From contig BGKB01000073.1 of assembly GCA_003116975.1 (NCBI GenBank), forward strand, positions 186,001 to 250,000: a stretch of DNA of 64,000 nucleotides, given 5' to 3'. The number at the start of each line of letters is the position of its first letter. The first letter of the stretch is position 1. The translations under genes and the position numbers were made by a program. The notes beneath the pieces are model-generated. The model saw only the letters and a list, made by a program, of their open reading frames with translations. It was not told where the DNA came from and made no database searches. This document shows positions 20,814-35,400 of the stretch, one piece after another. The stretch comes from Aurantiochytrium sp. KH105. Its lineage: Eukaryota > Sar > Bigyra > Thraustochytrida > Thraustochytriidae.

Positions 20814-22244
20814 ATGATCTACAACTACAAGTCCAAGTACACGGGTCGGGCCCTGCGCGCAGACTCATGGGTGCCCCCTGTGCGCGGAGACCTGACTTCT
20901 CCGGAAGCCAGGGCACGACAAGAGAGACGAAGGCGCAAAGAACGAGAGCGAAGCAGCTGGGCGACTCAGCGGCGAAAGGCCAACGATGCCACGCGCGCAG
21001 AAACACGCGCTCAGAGACTTCGCGTTGGTTTCGACGGTCTTCTCGAGGCAGCCATGCCACCTTTTCGACCATTCGAAGCCCTTGATAATCTCGGGCACCC
21101 AGGCGAGACACTCTTTCGCGCAAAAGATGGACCTTTCGCAGCGCTGCCTCGCATCGCGCGTGAGCTCGAGCGAGCAAAAGCACGTCAGTCGCCTACCGGT
21201 ACTATCTCGTGCAAGCCTCGCCGCGCCCTCTCACTACAAAAGCTCAAGAGGCCAAGGACAACGCGAGATCTTGACATAGACAGAGTTGAACATTTATTGC
21301 AAACAAAATTTGCACAGCAGAGATCGGGCACTGGAGCAGGTTCCGAGGAGAAACAGTCGAAATATGATTCAAAGGAACGTCCACATACATCAATAAGGAA
21401 CAAACGCAAAGAACGTATAAAGCCGCGACCAAATACGGCTTTTTCCGGCCTCTTTCCTTCAGATCTCACGACAGCGCCCAACGACACCAATGCAGAGGTT
21501 AAAGTAAGCGATGATGCGCCGACTACGGAGGAGGAGAAGGCACCGTCATCAAGGCCCCGCGATGAATTTGTGCTCGACACACGAGAGCAGAAAAAATTTG
21601 TCATGTGTGCGCGTCAAGGCATGCTCTCGGAAATGAAAGCGCTCTTCCGCAATCATGGCTATTCGGGCTCCGTGAATGTAAACGCGCTCTGTGAGAACGG
21701 TGATGCCCCCATGCATGCTGCTGCAGCCTCGTCACAAGTAGAAGTTCTCGAGTATTTGATTCTTATGAAAGCCGATCCCAAAATTCCGAATATTGACGGC
21801 CTCCTACCGTGGGACATCTTACATCGATCTCAGAGTGCAAAGCGCACACATAAATTCCATCATCGATTCCGAAGAGCGCGAGCCATGCTCGACGAAGAGT
21901 CTACATTTTTCCGCGCAGCAAAGCTCGGCAATCTCGAACGCATCCTTTGGCTTTGCGAATGTGGTCACGCGACGCTTCAGGATCGGAACGCGTACGGCAT
22001 GACAGTCCTTCATCTCGCTGCAATGGCATGCCAACGTCGGCTTGTCAGAGAGCTCTTAGAACTTGGCTTGGATCCAAATGCAACGAATAACATTGGGCAA
22101 ACACCTCTCGATCTCGTCCCTCGAGGCAAGGAAGGCCGACATGTTCGCAAGTTGCTCAGCTCAATTGATGACGAGGCAGAGCAGCATCAAGACGAAAGTA
22201 CGCCGCAAGAGGACACGAGCCTCGGAAAAACGGCCTTCTTTTAA
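20814..22244 (+). CDS. Ankyrin-repeat protein
   Basis: A 476-residue protein. The N-terminal half is highly charged and basic (R-R-R-R-K-E-R-E-R and similar). The C-terminal half carries ankyrin repeats: GDAPMHAAAASSQVEVLEYL near residue 300, and a further pair near 365-450 including GMTVLHLAAMACQRRLVREL and ATNNIGQTPLDLV. The T-P-L-x-x-A signatures are partly degenerate in the first repeats. Ankyrin repeats bind protein partners; the target is unknown. I chose the ATG at 20814 because it lies after the region shared with the opposite promoter; the frame runs open further upstream without conserved sequence. An AATAAA at 22269-22274 lies 25 bp after the stop. Confidence 0.75.
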   Translation: MIYNYKSKYTGRALRADSWVPPVRGDLTSPEARARQERRRRKERERSSWATQRRKANDATRAETRAQRLRVGFDGLLEAAMPPFRPFEALDNLGHPGETLFRAKDGPFAALPRIARELERAKARQSPTGTISCKPRRALSLQKLKRPRTTRDLDIDRVEHLLQTKFAQQRSGTGAGSEEKQSKYDSKERPHTSIRNKRKERIKPRPNTAFSGLFPSDLTTAPNDTNAEVKVSDDAPTTEEEKAPSSRPRDEFVLDTREQKKFVMCARQGMLSEMKALFRNHGYSGSVNVNALCENGDAPMHAAAASSQVEVLEYLILMKADPKIPNIDGLLPWDILHRSQSAKRTHKFHHRFRRARAMLDEESTFFRAAKLGNLERILWLCECGHATLQDRNAYGMTVLHLAAMACQRRLVRELLELGLDPNATNNIGQTPLDLVPRGKEGRHVRKLLSSIDDEAEQHQDESTPQEDTSLGKTAFF

Positions 22245-22307
22245 AACTTAATCACTTGAGAGAAGAAGAATAAACATGACGATCTATTTTGCATTCTTTT
22301 CGCCTGA

Positions 22308-25300
22308 CTACATTATCGATTGCACCGCTGTCGCCGGCGGTTGTACTGGCGCGTTAGGATTTGCTGCTACTGTCTTGTTGCCCTCCACGGCTTTGTTTGA
22401 ACCCGCTCGAGGTTTATATCGTCGCCGCGTCGTCACGCGAATGGCCGGGAACCGATCTTCACATGTCTTGATGATCGTCTTAAGAGCAGGCGCATCTTTG
22501 CCGCTATGTAACGCGAATGCATGCGAAAGAAAATCCGCCACGAGGTGCAGGCGGTACTTTGCACGCAGACCAGGATGTGATTTAAGTGCAGAGAGAAGAT
22601 CAACGTGTTCAACGTGTATCGCGAAGGCGCCTCGCAAAAGTGCCTCCGGAGCAGTGGTTGCGACGGAGTCCTTGAGGATGTTCACCATCTCAATCACACA
22701 GAGACACGCACCGCGTAGGATAGTTGCCGCGTTGGGGTCTTTGTCCTTCTTGTTGCGGTCCGCAAAGGTATCCATAAGGACCGAGAGGAAGTGGCGCGCC
22801 TTTTTGAAGTCCTTTAATGCGCGGCAAAGCTTTAGATACAGACGAATGTGCCGAAATCGCGTTGTTTCCATCTTCCACCATGGTCGAGCAATACAATCAA
22901 ACTTAATGGTGTACTCTGGGTACCGAATGACGCAGACACGCTCGCTTGCTTTCTTCTCAAAGGTAGCCGCCATGGCATTTACTGCCTTCTCTAGCCACAT
23001 TGTACGGTCTCCGCCGGGCAAAAGTTCGTGAGGAGCTTCAAGGATGGTAGCTGCAAAACGATACACGGCACGATGATTCTCGCGTTCACAACCTTTGCCA
23101 AAGCACGATAAGAGTCCCTCGAGAATGGCCTGCAGCTCCTCCTTGCTTGAGCCGGAAATCGATTCACCTTCTCGTAAAAGCGCCTTGGCACGCGTTGCGA
23201 AAATGCGATATCGCACCTCTGTCTTGCAAATCGCCATCTCGTCGCCCTTTTCAGGAGCCGCAGCTAAAGCTTGCTCATAGTGGCGCAAGACTTCGCCAGT
23301 GGGACACGCGCATTTTTCGAGAGCTCGAGCGTGAAGGAAGATGACGCCAGGTTCCTTTTTGTGCTGTTCGAGAAGGATGGCGCGATCGAAAACGTCGCGA
23401 GCGAGTTTGCATGCGTGCTGATAGAGCTTTCGGTCAAAGCGTCGCAGACAGCCCAAGTTAGCAAAAATGAAGGACCCGATTGTGACGAGACTGTCGAAAA
23501 TGCTCTCATCAGGGTTCTCTGGTTCGTCCCGCGCGGCTTTGGCAGGAAGTGCCTTGAGCATCGTTCGTGGCAGCGCAAAGTCGAGTTCGTCTTCGTTCTC
23601 ATAGCACACGTCGTACGTTGAGTCGTCATTCACACGAGTCACGATGGCATCGTTCCACGATTCCTTGCGGAAATTTGCCTTGACACGATCACACGCGCGC
23701 AACTCGCTCGCATCTTCGTTTCGTTCCATCAACATTTGCTGTGCCACAGCAACTGCAGCTTCCCATGCTTGGATTGGAAGAGGGAAACGCTCCAAGGTCA
23801 AGTTCCGGAGGTCGCGACGATGTTGCTGCTGCTGCCGCAGCTTCTGCTGCCGCAGCTCCTGCTGCTGCTGGGGTTGCTGTAGCTTCGAGTGCTGAATCAA
23901 AGGTTGTTGCGTTTGCTGCGTTTGTTGCGTCGACTCGACTGGACTTGAAACTTGCATTCCTTGCGGTGCGGCGATAGAGCTTGACGCTGGAACTTGAACT
24001 TGAGTTTGTGGTTGGACTCGGGGTTGCGCACCAATTTGAGCTTGTGGTTGAGCTTGAGCTTCTGTCGGTGCTGGGGGTTGGGCGTGCTCATGATCCTGCA
24101 GAGAGGACTGTGATGGAGGTGGATTTGCACTTTCGTCCAGTGGTTGTGCCCGTTGCGTTTCGGGCTCGACGGCCTGCAGTTCATCCTCGGCCGGCGCATC
24201 GAGTAGATCCAGCATGATGCTGCATACCTGCGGATCCGACATTGCAATGCGCTGCAGACGCGACCCGAGATCACCAAGCTTGAACCATGACATGAAGCGC
24301 CAAGGATGGAAACTGAGATCCAGACGCAATGCCCCCAGACCCGTTTCTAATTTCTGACAATAGTCCGAAAGTGAGGCATCCCCGATCGGAGCATTGAGAC
24401 GCGGTAGTTTGGTCGGGGTGGCGTTTTCTATTAGCTGAGCGAAGCAAAGAGGCAGCCGCTCGCATAGCTCTTGCGCTGTGACCACATCGCTTGGCTTTGG
24501 GTCAAGCCGCGTCGTCACAAAGGCATCTCGAGACGTAACAAAAGCGCAAGCAGACGCAACCGCCTCCGCCTTGCAAGACAGACCAGCAGCTGGGGTTTCG
24601 AGAAAAGCTCGCACAGCAGCGCCAAAGGGTGCGTCGGTCCCGACCTCGAGCAGACTTCTCGCCAAGATAAATCTCACGAGCGCGGTGGTGTGGTCAGGCT
24701 CGGCACACTCGCGGTCCTCCACGATGGCGCGACTGTCGAGGTAATTGAGAAGATAGCGCATCACGATTGAGCGGTGGTTCTTCCAGCGCCCACTTGTAGC
24801 AGGTCCGCAATCGACGACAGAAACTTCGTCGAGAAAGCGCGGAGGCATACACGCTGGTGCATTTGAAGGATGCAAGTCGAGACTTTCAAGGGTTCGCTCT
24901 CCAGAAAAGACTCTCTTGTCCTCGCGCGGGCTATCGCTGAACTCGATAACGCCGTAGAGGCTTGCTAACATATCAGAGAGAATCGCTTGGCGCGCTTCTT
25001 CGAGCGCAAGGTATATGTCTTCATCCTCGTGCTGAAGGGCCTTGATGGTATGCACGCTCGCGAGAAGGCGTGCGGCGCTGCTGCGGAGGGATATATACAC
25101 CCGATCGTCTCCGCTCGTGGCAAAAGTTTTGACCAAAGGTTTGATCATGTTCGCCAGGCCTACGCCGCGGATGCGCCGTTGCGGCGCATCAGCTGTATCT
25201 TGGCCTTGATCACACAGTGACAGCAGGGCGCTCAAGCCCCACAACGCTACATCGCTTGCCCATGTTACGCCACGTTTCGACTTTGCATGCGTACGAAGAC

Positions 25301-28300
25301 ACAGGACAATAGCAGGCTGCAAAATCGTGGCGACGCACCCGGATGCGACATGACAGAAGGCTTCATCTTGCACTACAGCGTCAAACCTGATTGCGGCCAG
25401 GAGAGCCGCGGCGACGCGTCCCGTCATGTTAAAGGCGAGAGAATTTGGACGCACCATGTTTTCGTCCGAAAGACTTGCGAGCAATTCTGCGAATTCGAGC
25501 GCGCAGGCGCATAGGGAGTTGAAAAGGACGTCGAGCATCTCCGAGGAGCACTTTGGGCTGTGCGCGGCAGCGGCCGCGAGAAGTCCAAGAAGTTGAGCGT
25601 CGTCTGGCGATTTGGAAAGACTTGCTACGAGAACGCCAGCGATGCGAGCCCAGCCAGTCTCGCCCAAAACCCAAGGCTCCGGCTCCCAGCATCCATCGTT
25701 GTCTGCCAAAAGATGGAGACACTGCTCGAGCAGCTTGCGTTCGCAATCCTGCTTCAAATTTGTCGTCTGCGAGGCGTGATCTTGGATCAGATGCACGAGC
25801 GAAGCCAGAAGTCGTGCCACCAGAGAATAAAAGCGCGCCTTGTCTTGCGCTGAGGCGTGAGGGAGACATTCTTCGAGAACGCTCAGGGTCTCCACCTGGG
25901 CCAACTCTGGCGACTCGATCGAGAGCTCCTGGGGGTGTAAGTCTTCGAGAGAGCTTTCTGCCATTTGCACCTCCATGACAAAATCGTTCCATTGCCGCAA
26001 GCCGCTTTTCGATGGCTCGATAGTTTCGAGGTAGTGCTCGACGACCTCGCGGAGACGCCTTTGAGCAAGCGCAGGGTCGCGCCGGAACACCTTGCGCAGG
26101 TACTCAAGCTTTACTTGAGCAATCGTGCGACGCCACGACAGGAATTCGCGTTTTGCAGCAATCGTGTCGCCGGAGATGATGGCGTCAAACTGCAAGTGAG
26201 GAATGCGGAGCAGAGCCTTTCCTGAAGTTGCAACGGTTTCCAAGAGAGCTTCGCACCGAGCAAGCGCTGGCGTTGCTGCTGTCACATTGCCCATGACAAG
26301 CGCCAAAACCCGAGCAGATAGCCATTCGAGCCGTAGTGATAGCTGTTCGGCCTGTTCGCGGAGTGAGACCGTCTCGTAAATGCGAGATGGAATGCGCTGT
26401 CGCGCAAAGGAAAAGCACACAAGTGCGAGTCGTTTGCATCGCTGCTGAATGTAAGCAGGGATGTTAGGGCAGACCATCCAATCAAAGAGGATCTCTGCAA
26501 GGAAGATGGCGCTTTTATCCTGGCGAAGCGTCTCGGACTCGAGCTCCGCAGTTGATTGTGCAGACGAAGAGGGGGTCGGAGGTGCCATCCAATCGACGTC
26601 GGCGATTGCCAAGGCATCCATGCAACGCGACACTGCCGCTGCTTGCGCCTCGCTCTGCGATAGAGCCTCGCTTGATGCAAAGCATGCCGCATCGAATTCG
26701 TGCAGATCAGCGAGAAGGTCCCGAAGAAGTATTTCCACGGGCCACTCACGACCCCCCCTTTTAGAGATCCAGCTTTGAACCTGACGTTGCTCAGCAGTGC
26801 TCTTGTTCGAGCCGGTTTGGCGGGAACGCGATTTGGGGGGCGCATCTGCAGCCCCAATATGTGGAGCAAGACTGGCGCGGCGCAAGAGTTCCTCGCGTGA
26901 AACGCGAAATTGAGCAGACTCTGCGGATTTCTCTTCCTCGTCTTCGTCATCACTGTCTTCGTCCATTGCGGAACTTGATTTTTCATCAACAAATTGTGCA
27001 ATTTGCAAGGTGGTGCCGTGGAGGACAGCGTCCAAGGCTGCCTCAAGACGCTCATCTTCGGTCTGCGTGGCCCCACGACGGCTACGCGTGGCTCCAGCGG
27101 CGCTGACGCCTCCTCCTGTTGTTGAGGCCGACGATGATAACGTTGATGATGATGATGAGGAGGAGGATGATGATGATGAGGAGGAGGAAGATGGGTCACC
27201 CGAAGACTTTGCTCGCGTTTTACTGGCAGCATCATTGTCAGAAGCACGACGTCTGCCTGCGCGACGCTTGCGCGGCTGCTCTTTATTCGAAGCATCATTT
27301 GGCTGTTCGCTCAACGAGCCAGCTGTTTGTGCACTATTTTTCACCGCGCTTCCAGGCTCAGGCACACTCTCTGCAATTTTACTTTGCGTTGTCGTCTTGG
27401 GTTTTGTCGTTGCTGCTGCTGGGACATCCACATTCATACTCACATCCTGTGAAGGCGAGACAGAGCCGAGGTTCCCGAATCTGACACGAATGCAGCGATT
27501 AGACGGTAGTAGCAGCTCGCGGCGATACTCGATAAGGAGCTGGTCGATGAGCTCGGCCAATGTACACGAAGATGCAATGTGCAAGGTCTTAGAGCCAATC
27601 TCCTGCCCTGAGCTTGAGGCCATGCCCTCGCCATCGTCTTTCAAAGCGAGACGCTGTCTACGGAGCGTCACGGAATCGCGTAGCATCCGTTGTTCTTCTT
27701 GGCGGAGCGCTCTATCCACCGCATCATCCCATGGCCACGCGCCAGTAGTGGGCGTGCTGGTCTCCCTTCGAAGCATGTTTTCGAAAAGCTTAGCCCAGGC
27801 GAATTGTGGATTGTTTGCGAGCGCGCAGCGCACCGCTTCGCGACAACCCGCGTCGTCAGCGAGGGCATAGGTAACGTGGAGCAATCCAATCCAGAGGGAA
27901 TCTGGTGGCACTGACCATTCGCCACGTAAGGCTTGCTCGTATGCGAAGCGAGAGAGACGCAGATTGCCCACTTTCCAGGAAAGACGCGCGACTTCTTCCC
28001 AAAGTGCCGGATCTGAGTCGTCGACGCAAACCGCGTCAACGAGGTGAGCGAGCGCTTGCGTTTCCTCGCCAACGCTTTGGTCCATGGAAGCCAAGTTTGC
28101 CAGTGCGCACCGTTTGATTGTGCGCCCGAGTTTGAGCTGCTTACTTTCAAGTACAGCTAGCTTTGTTAGCCTCTCGTAGATTTCCCGGGCCTTTGTCCAT
28201 TGTTCTGATTGCGGAAGGCCCCCAACCTGGAGCGCCAGCGCAGCCTCGTAGTCCCTTGCAGCCTTGGCTTCCTGAATCTCCACATTCTCTGGCCCTTTGC

Positions 28301-28550
28301 GAGCGAGCGGCCGTCCTCGATGTGCAGACGGATCTTCCTCGGATCCTTCGTTTGGTCGGCCTGGCGATGCCTCGCGGAGTCTTTTGCGAGACTGCGAGGG
28401 CACCAGTGGATTCTCAACCGCAAGATCTTCATTGCTGTCGTTGTCGTTCTGGTTGTTGTGGTCGTGGTCGTCTACTTCTTGTTCATTTTCTGCAAAGATG
28501 CCAGGTGCAGGTTCTGGATCATTCACAGCCGTCCACCGTGCGCGCAGCAT
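22308..28550 (-). CDS. CABIN1: CABIN1/Hir3-like histone-chaperone complex subunit
   Basis: A 2080-residue single-exon protein. The N-terminus has TPR-like repeats of the CABIN1 type (about residues 110-290): DDSDPALWEEVARLSWKVGN, then LSRFAYEQALRG and a NNPQFAWAKLFENML segment. Low-complexity parts follow: a poly-Ser run near 453-475, an acidic stretch, then a large helical-repeat body. Residues about 1430-1590 are Pro/Gln-rich with poly-Gln. A Tudor-like segment (CDRVKANFRKESWNDAIV, ending YDVCYENEDE) lies near 1615-1665. A second TPR-like region with FDRAILLEQHKKEPGVIFLHARAL-type motifs and a conserved WLEKAVNAMAATFEKKA block ends the protein. CABIN1/Hir3 is the scaffold of the HIRA complex that deposits H3.3 independently of replication. 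The gene converges on the ankyrin gene with a 63-bp gap. Confidence 0.8.
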   Translation of the reverse strand: MLRARWTAVNDPEPAPGIFAENEQEVDDHDHNNQNDNDSNEDLAVENPLVPSQSRKRLREASPGRPNEGSEEDPSAHRGRPLARKGPENVEIQEAKAARDYEAALALQVGGLPQSEQWTKAREIYERLTKLAVLESKQLKLGRTIKRCALANLASMDQSVGEETQALAHLVDAVCVDDSDPALWEEVARLSWKVGNLRLSRFAYEQALRGEWSVPPDSLWIGLLHVTYALADDAGCREAVRCALANNPQFAWAKLFENMLRRETSTPTTGAWPWDDAVDRALRQEEQRMLRDSVTLRRQRLALKDDGEGMASSSGQEIGSKTLHIASSCTLAELIDQLLIEYRRELLLPSNRCIRVRFGNLGSVSPSQDVSMNVDVPAAATTKPKTTTQSKIAESVPEPGSAVKNSAQTAGSLSEQPNDASNKEQPRKRRAGRRRASDNDAASKTRAKSSGDPSSSSSSSSSSSSSSSSTLSSSASTTGGGVSAAGATRSRRGATQTEDERLEAALDAVLHGTTLQIAQFVDEKSSSAMDEDSDDEDEEEKSAESAQFRVSREELLRRASLAPHIGAADAPPKSRSRQTGSNKSTAEQRQVQSWISKRGGREWPVEILLRDLLADLHEFDAACFASSEALSQSEAQAAAVSRCMDALAIADVDWMAPPTPSSSAQSTAELESETLRQDKSAIFLAEILFDWMVCPNIPAYIQQRCKRLALVCFSFARQRIPSRIYETVSLREQAEQLSLRLEWLSARVLALVMGNVTAATPALARCEALLETVATSGKALLRIPHLQFDAIISGDTIAAKREFLSWRRTIAQVKLEYLRKVFRRDPALAQRRLREVVEHYLETIEPSKSGLRQWNDFVMEVQMAESSLEDLHPQELSIESPELAQVETLSVLEECLPHASAQDKARFYSLVARLLASLVHLIQDHASQTTNLKQDCERKLLEQCLHLLADNDGCWEPEPWVLGETGWARIAGVLVASLSKSPDDAQLLGLLAAAAAHSPKCSSEMLDVLFNSLCACALEFAELLASLSDENMVRPNSLAFNMTGRVAAALLAAIRFDAVVQDEAFCHVASGCVATILQPAIVLCLRTHAKSKRGVTWASDVALWGLSALLSLCDQGQDTADAPQRRIRGVGLANMIKPLVKTFATSGDDRVYISLRSSAARLLASVHTIKALQHEDEDIYLALEEARQAILSDMLASLYGVIEFSDSPREDKRVFSGERTLESLDLHPSNAPACMPPRFLDEVSVVDCGPATSGRWKNHRSIVMRYLLNYLDSRAIVEDRECAEPDHTTALVRFILARSLLEVGTDAPFGAAVRAFLETPAAGLSCKAEAVASACAFVTSRDAFVTTRLDPKPSDVVTAQELCERLPLCFAQLIENATPTKLPRLNAPIGDASLSDYCQKLETGLGALRLDLSFHPWRFMSWFKLGDLGSRLQRIAMSDPQVCSIMLDLLDAPAEDELQAVEPETQRAQPLDESANPPPSQSSLQDHEHAQPPAPTEAQAQPQAQIGAQPRVQPQTQVQVPASSSIAAPQGMQVSSPVESTQQTQQTQQPLIQHSKLQQPQQQQELRQQKLRQQQQHRRDLRNLTLERFPLPIQAWEAAVAVAQQMLMERNEDASELRACDRVKANFRKESWNDAIVTRVNDDSTYDVCYENEDELDFALPRTMLKALPAKAARDEPENPDESIFDSLVTIGSFIFANLGCLRRFDRKLYQHACKLARDVFDRAILLEQHKKEPGVIFLHARALEKCACPTGEVLRHYEQALAAAPEKGDEMAICKTEVRYRIFATRAKALLREGESISGSSKEELQAILEGLLSCFGKGCERENHRAVYRFAATILEAPHELLPGGDRTMWLEKAVNAMAATFEKKASERVCVIRYPEYTIKFDCIARPWWKMETTRFRHIRLYLKLCRALKDFKKARHFLSVLMDTFADRNKKDKDPNAATILRGACLCVIEMVNILKDSVATTAPEALLRGAFAIHVEHVDLLSALKSHPGLRAKYRLHLVADFLSHAFALHSGKDAPALKTIIKTCEDRFPAIRVTTRRRYKPRAGSNKAVEGNKTVAANPNAPVQPPATAVQSIM

Positions 28551-32404
<3,854 letters not shown>

Positions 32405-35400
32405 ATGAGGGGCGGCGGCATTGCGTCGACGCTGAGTGCACGACGCCTCGACCTCGAAGAGGATGATGCGCCTTCCAAAGCTGTCCCGGCGGACAAGGTT
32501 GACACGGGGGTAAAGGGGCAGCTTTACAAGCCAGGTCGTAAAGGCGATGTAGAGGTGCTCTCTGGCAAAGCTCTGGTGGAGAAGATCCACGAGCAGCTCG
32601 CACAAGCGCAGGAAAATGGAGCCAATTATTGCAATCTCTTGTGGTTCATTCTCTACGTAGGCTTGTATGTCATAATTCTTGGCATGCAGCGGTCCCCTCC
32701 AGAGGCCTTCATGGTCGAGGAATCAATCAAAAACTCGTTATTTGGAGAGAGCACGCGAACCGTCGAGTATTCAACTGGCGAAATCTCCACAACCATGGAG
32801 TCAAGCAGCCACATCTTTGAGTGGCTCGAGAACAGTGTCATCAAAAGTATCTTCGTCGATCCTACCTGCGGCGACGGAATCTGTGATACCCCTCTCGAGT
32901 ATCCCCAGTGGCTAGACTACGGGTGTAGTGAAGATTGTGGCACGTACTCTTCGAAGCTCACATCAGCTGTTGTGGTGAACGTAACAGCTGCTTTCGAGGA
33001 TGACGAGGAAATTGAGGACGCGTCCTGGAATCTGTGCTCGATCACACATGATGTGTGCTACTTTTCCTCAAGTCAGTTGTTTACCACGCGAAATGAATCG
33101 CAGGTGCACGAAGTGGACTTGCTCGATGGTGTCTGGGAGGTTCAGCTCAAGGCATCGCGAGGCGGCATCGTTGGCCAGATTTACACGGAATCGACACAGC
33201 TGGTCACTGTTGCAGAGATTGTGAACGGGACTTTTGGCGGCAACGAGACTAGCGACGCCAACAACACAGATACTTTTGTGGAATACTACACCTATGTAGA
33301 CACCACGCGCACAATCATTGCAGAGTGGACAGCGTGCAAAGACACGAGTGATTCAGTCTCGCAAGAGGATTTGCAGCTCATCCAACAGAGCTGCGAAGAT
33401 GCCACTGGCGAAGTTAAGCGAATATGTAGTGCTGAAGACTGTGAAGCGTGCTCTGAAACAAAATGTAGTCTATACGCTGATTGTGCATTCAATGATACAT
33501 TGGACGAATGTTACACGCTCACTTGCGGCAACGAGCCTCAGGCGTGTCCGTACTGTGCTGACGAGGACACGTGTGAAGCGAACGCAGACTGCATTTGGGA
33601 CGAGTCGTGCAAGGCGCTCTGCTCAGTTGCAGATTGTGCTTCTGAAGCTTGCACGGTCTCACAGCACGCCTGTGATGTGTATTCGGGCGGCCTGTGTTTC
33701 TGGGAAGGCACAGGCGACATACCGTGTCGCACTGCTACGGATGAAGAGAAATGCGAGTACAGCTGCGCTACTTGCACGCAGTCTCTCTGCGAAGAGAATC
33801 CCGTGTGCAGCTTTTATCGGAGCGAATGTCTCGACGCCGACGACGTCGTTCAGACCGATAGCCCTTCAATATCGCCTACCGCATTTCCTACGGCCGCTCC
33901 AACCTTGCCTCCTACCCCAAGACCAACGCAGACCACTGGAGGTGCACCCACTCAGTCCACACCGAGCCCAACTTCCGGGACTTCTTGCACAGACGACTGC
34001 ACGCTCTGCTCAGATTCAGATGCTTGCTTTACGAGTCCAGCTGCTTGTGCTTGGACAGGATCGGCCTGTAGAGAGGAAGTGGACATGTCGCAATATACAT
34101 GTGATGATGCTTGCCATGCGTGCGATTACTCGGACTGTACGTCAACTGATACGTGCTATTGGTCTGATGGGGCATGTTATCCAGAGAGTGGACTGTGCGA
34201 GACTGATTGTACTTTCTGTACGAATGCAGCAAAGTGTCGGAAGCGCGCCTCGTTCTGCGAATTTTCAAGTTCTTGCACCATGTTGGAGCTCTGCGTTAAT
34301 GCTTGCGAGTATTGCTTTTCCGAAAATGAATGCGCCTTTCACCCGGAATGTGTTTGGGACGGTCTCGCCTGCGCGGAAGCTTCGTGCAGCAATACATGCT
34401 CGCTGTGCGACGAAGAGTCAACGTGTACCGCCCAAGATGGCTGCTCGTGGACATCGCTTTTGGGATTGGGGTCCTGCGCGGACGAATCGCGCCGACGCGA
34501 GCTTCAGACCGAGGTGTGCGGCAGCATGAGCACCTGCGAAGCATGCTCTGATGACCCGACCATGTGTGGAAAAAAAAATGGCTGCGAATTTGACTACCAG
34601 AGCTGGTCGTGCAGCGGATTCCAGGAGATTACTTCAAGCTGTGACGAGGCCTCGGGTGGATTTTGCACATCGGCCCTGCTGCAAAATGGGTTTTGTGACG
34701 ATGAGTGCAATATTGGCGAGTGTGGATACGATCAAGGTGCTTGCGCGGACACGGCCAATTTGCTCACATACATTTGTTCCGACATGTGTTACTGTAATAT
34801 GCTTGCAGACGATGTTTGCGATGCTTCGTGCGACACCGAAGCCTGTGGATTTGACCTTGGCGACTGCTGCGAGCGTGTGTTCACGAGCGAGCTTGATGTG
34901 CAGTTCGAGCTATGGAATCACTTTACTCCCGAGACTGTCGAGCGACTCACGCCGGACCCACTCTTGCCGCGAAGCCGCTACCTGGCCACGGTCAATCGTC
35001 TCATCGGCGGCGTTCTTGTCCTTCAAACACGCTATGAGCGCGGGAACTGTAGCAGTCAGCGCTTCGCTGCCCTTGCAAACGATTGTTTTACGGGTGAGCA
35101 ATCCACCGCTCCATTCGGCGCTGACCCGGTGTTCCTGCGCTCGAGCTCTCTGAACACAGACGAAACTGTATACAAGTCGAAGTCCTCATTCTACAATTTG
35201 TCAGATCCTGAACAAGTGAGCACGCTCGGTCTTCCGTACGGCTTTCACTATTTTGCAGCATCAAGTAATCTCTCGGCCGGAGGGTTCATCGAGGGATTTC
35301 CAGTGTACTTTGACGCAAATCTTGGCTCTACAAGGGCGAGTGAATTCCTAGCGTACATGCAGGAAGGCTTCTACCTCGATGCGGACACGGAAAGTGTCGA

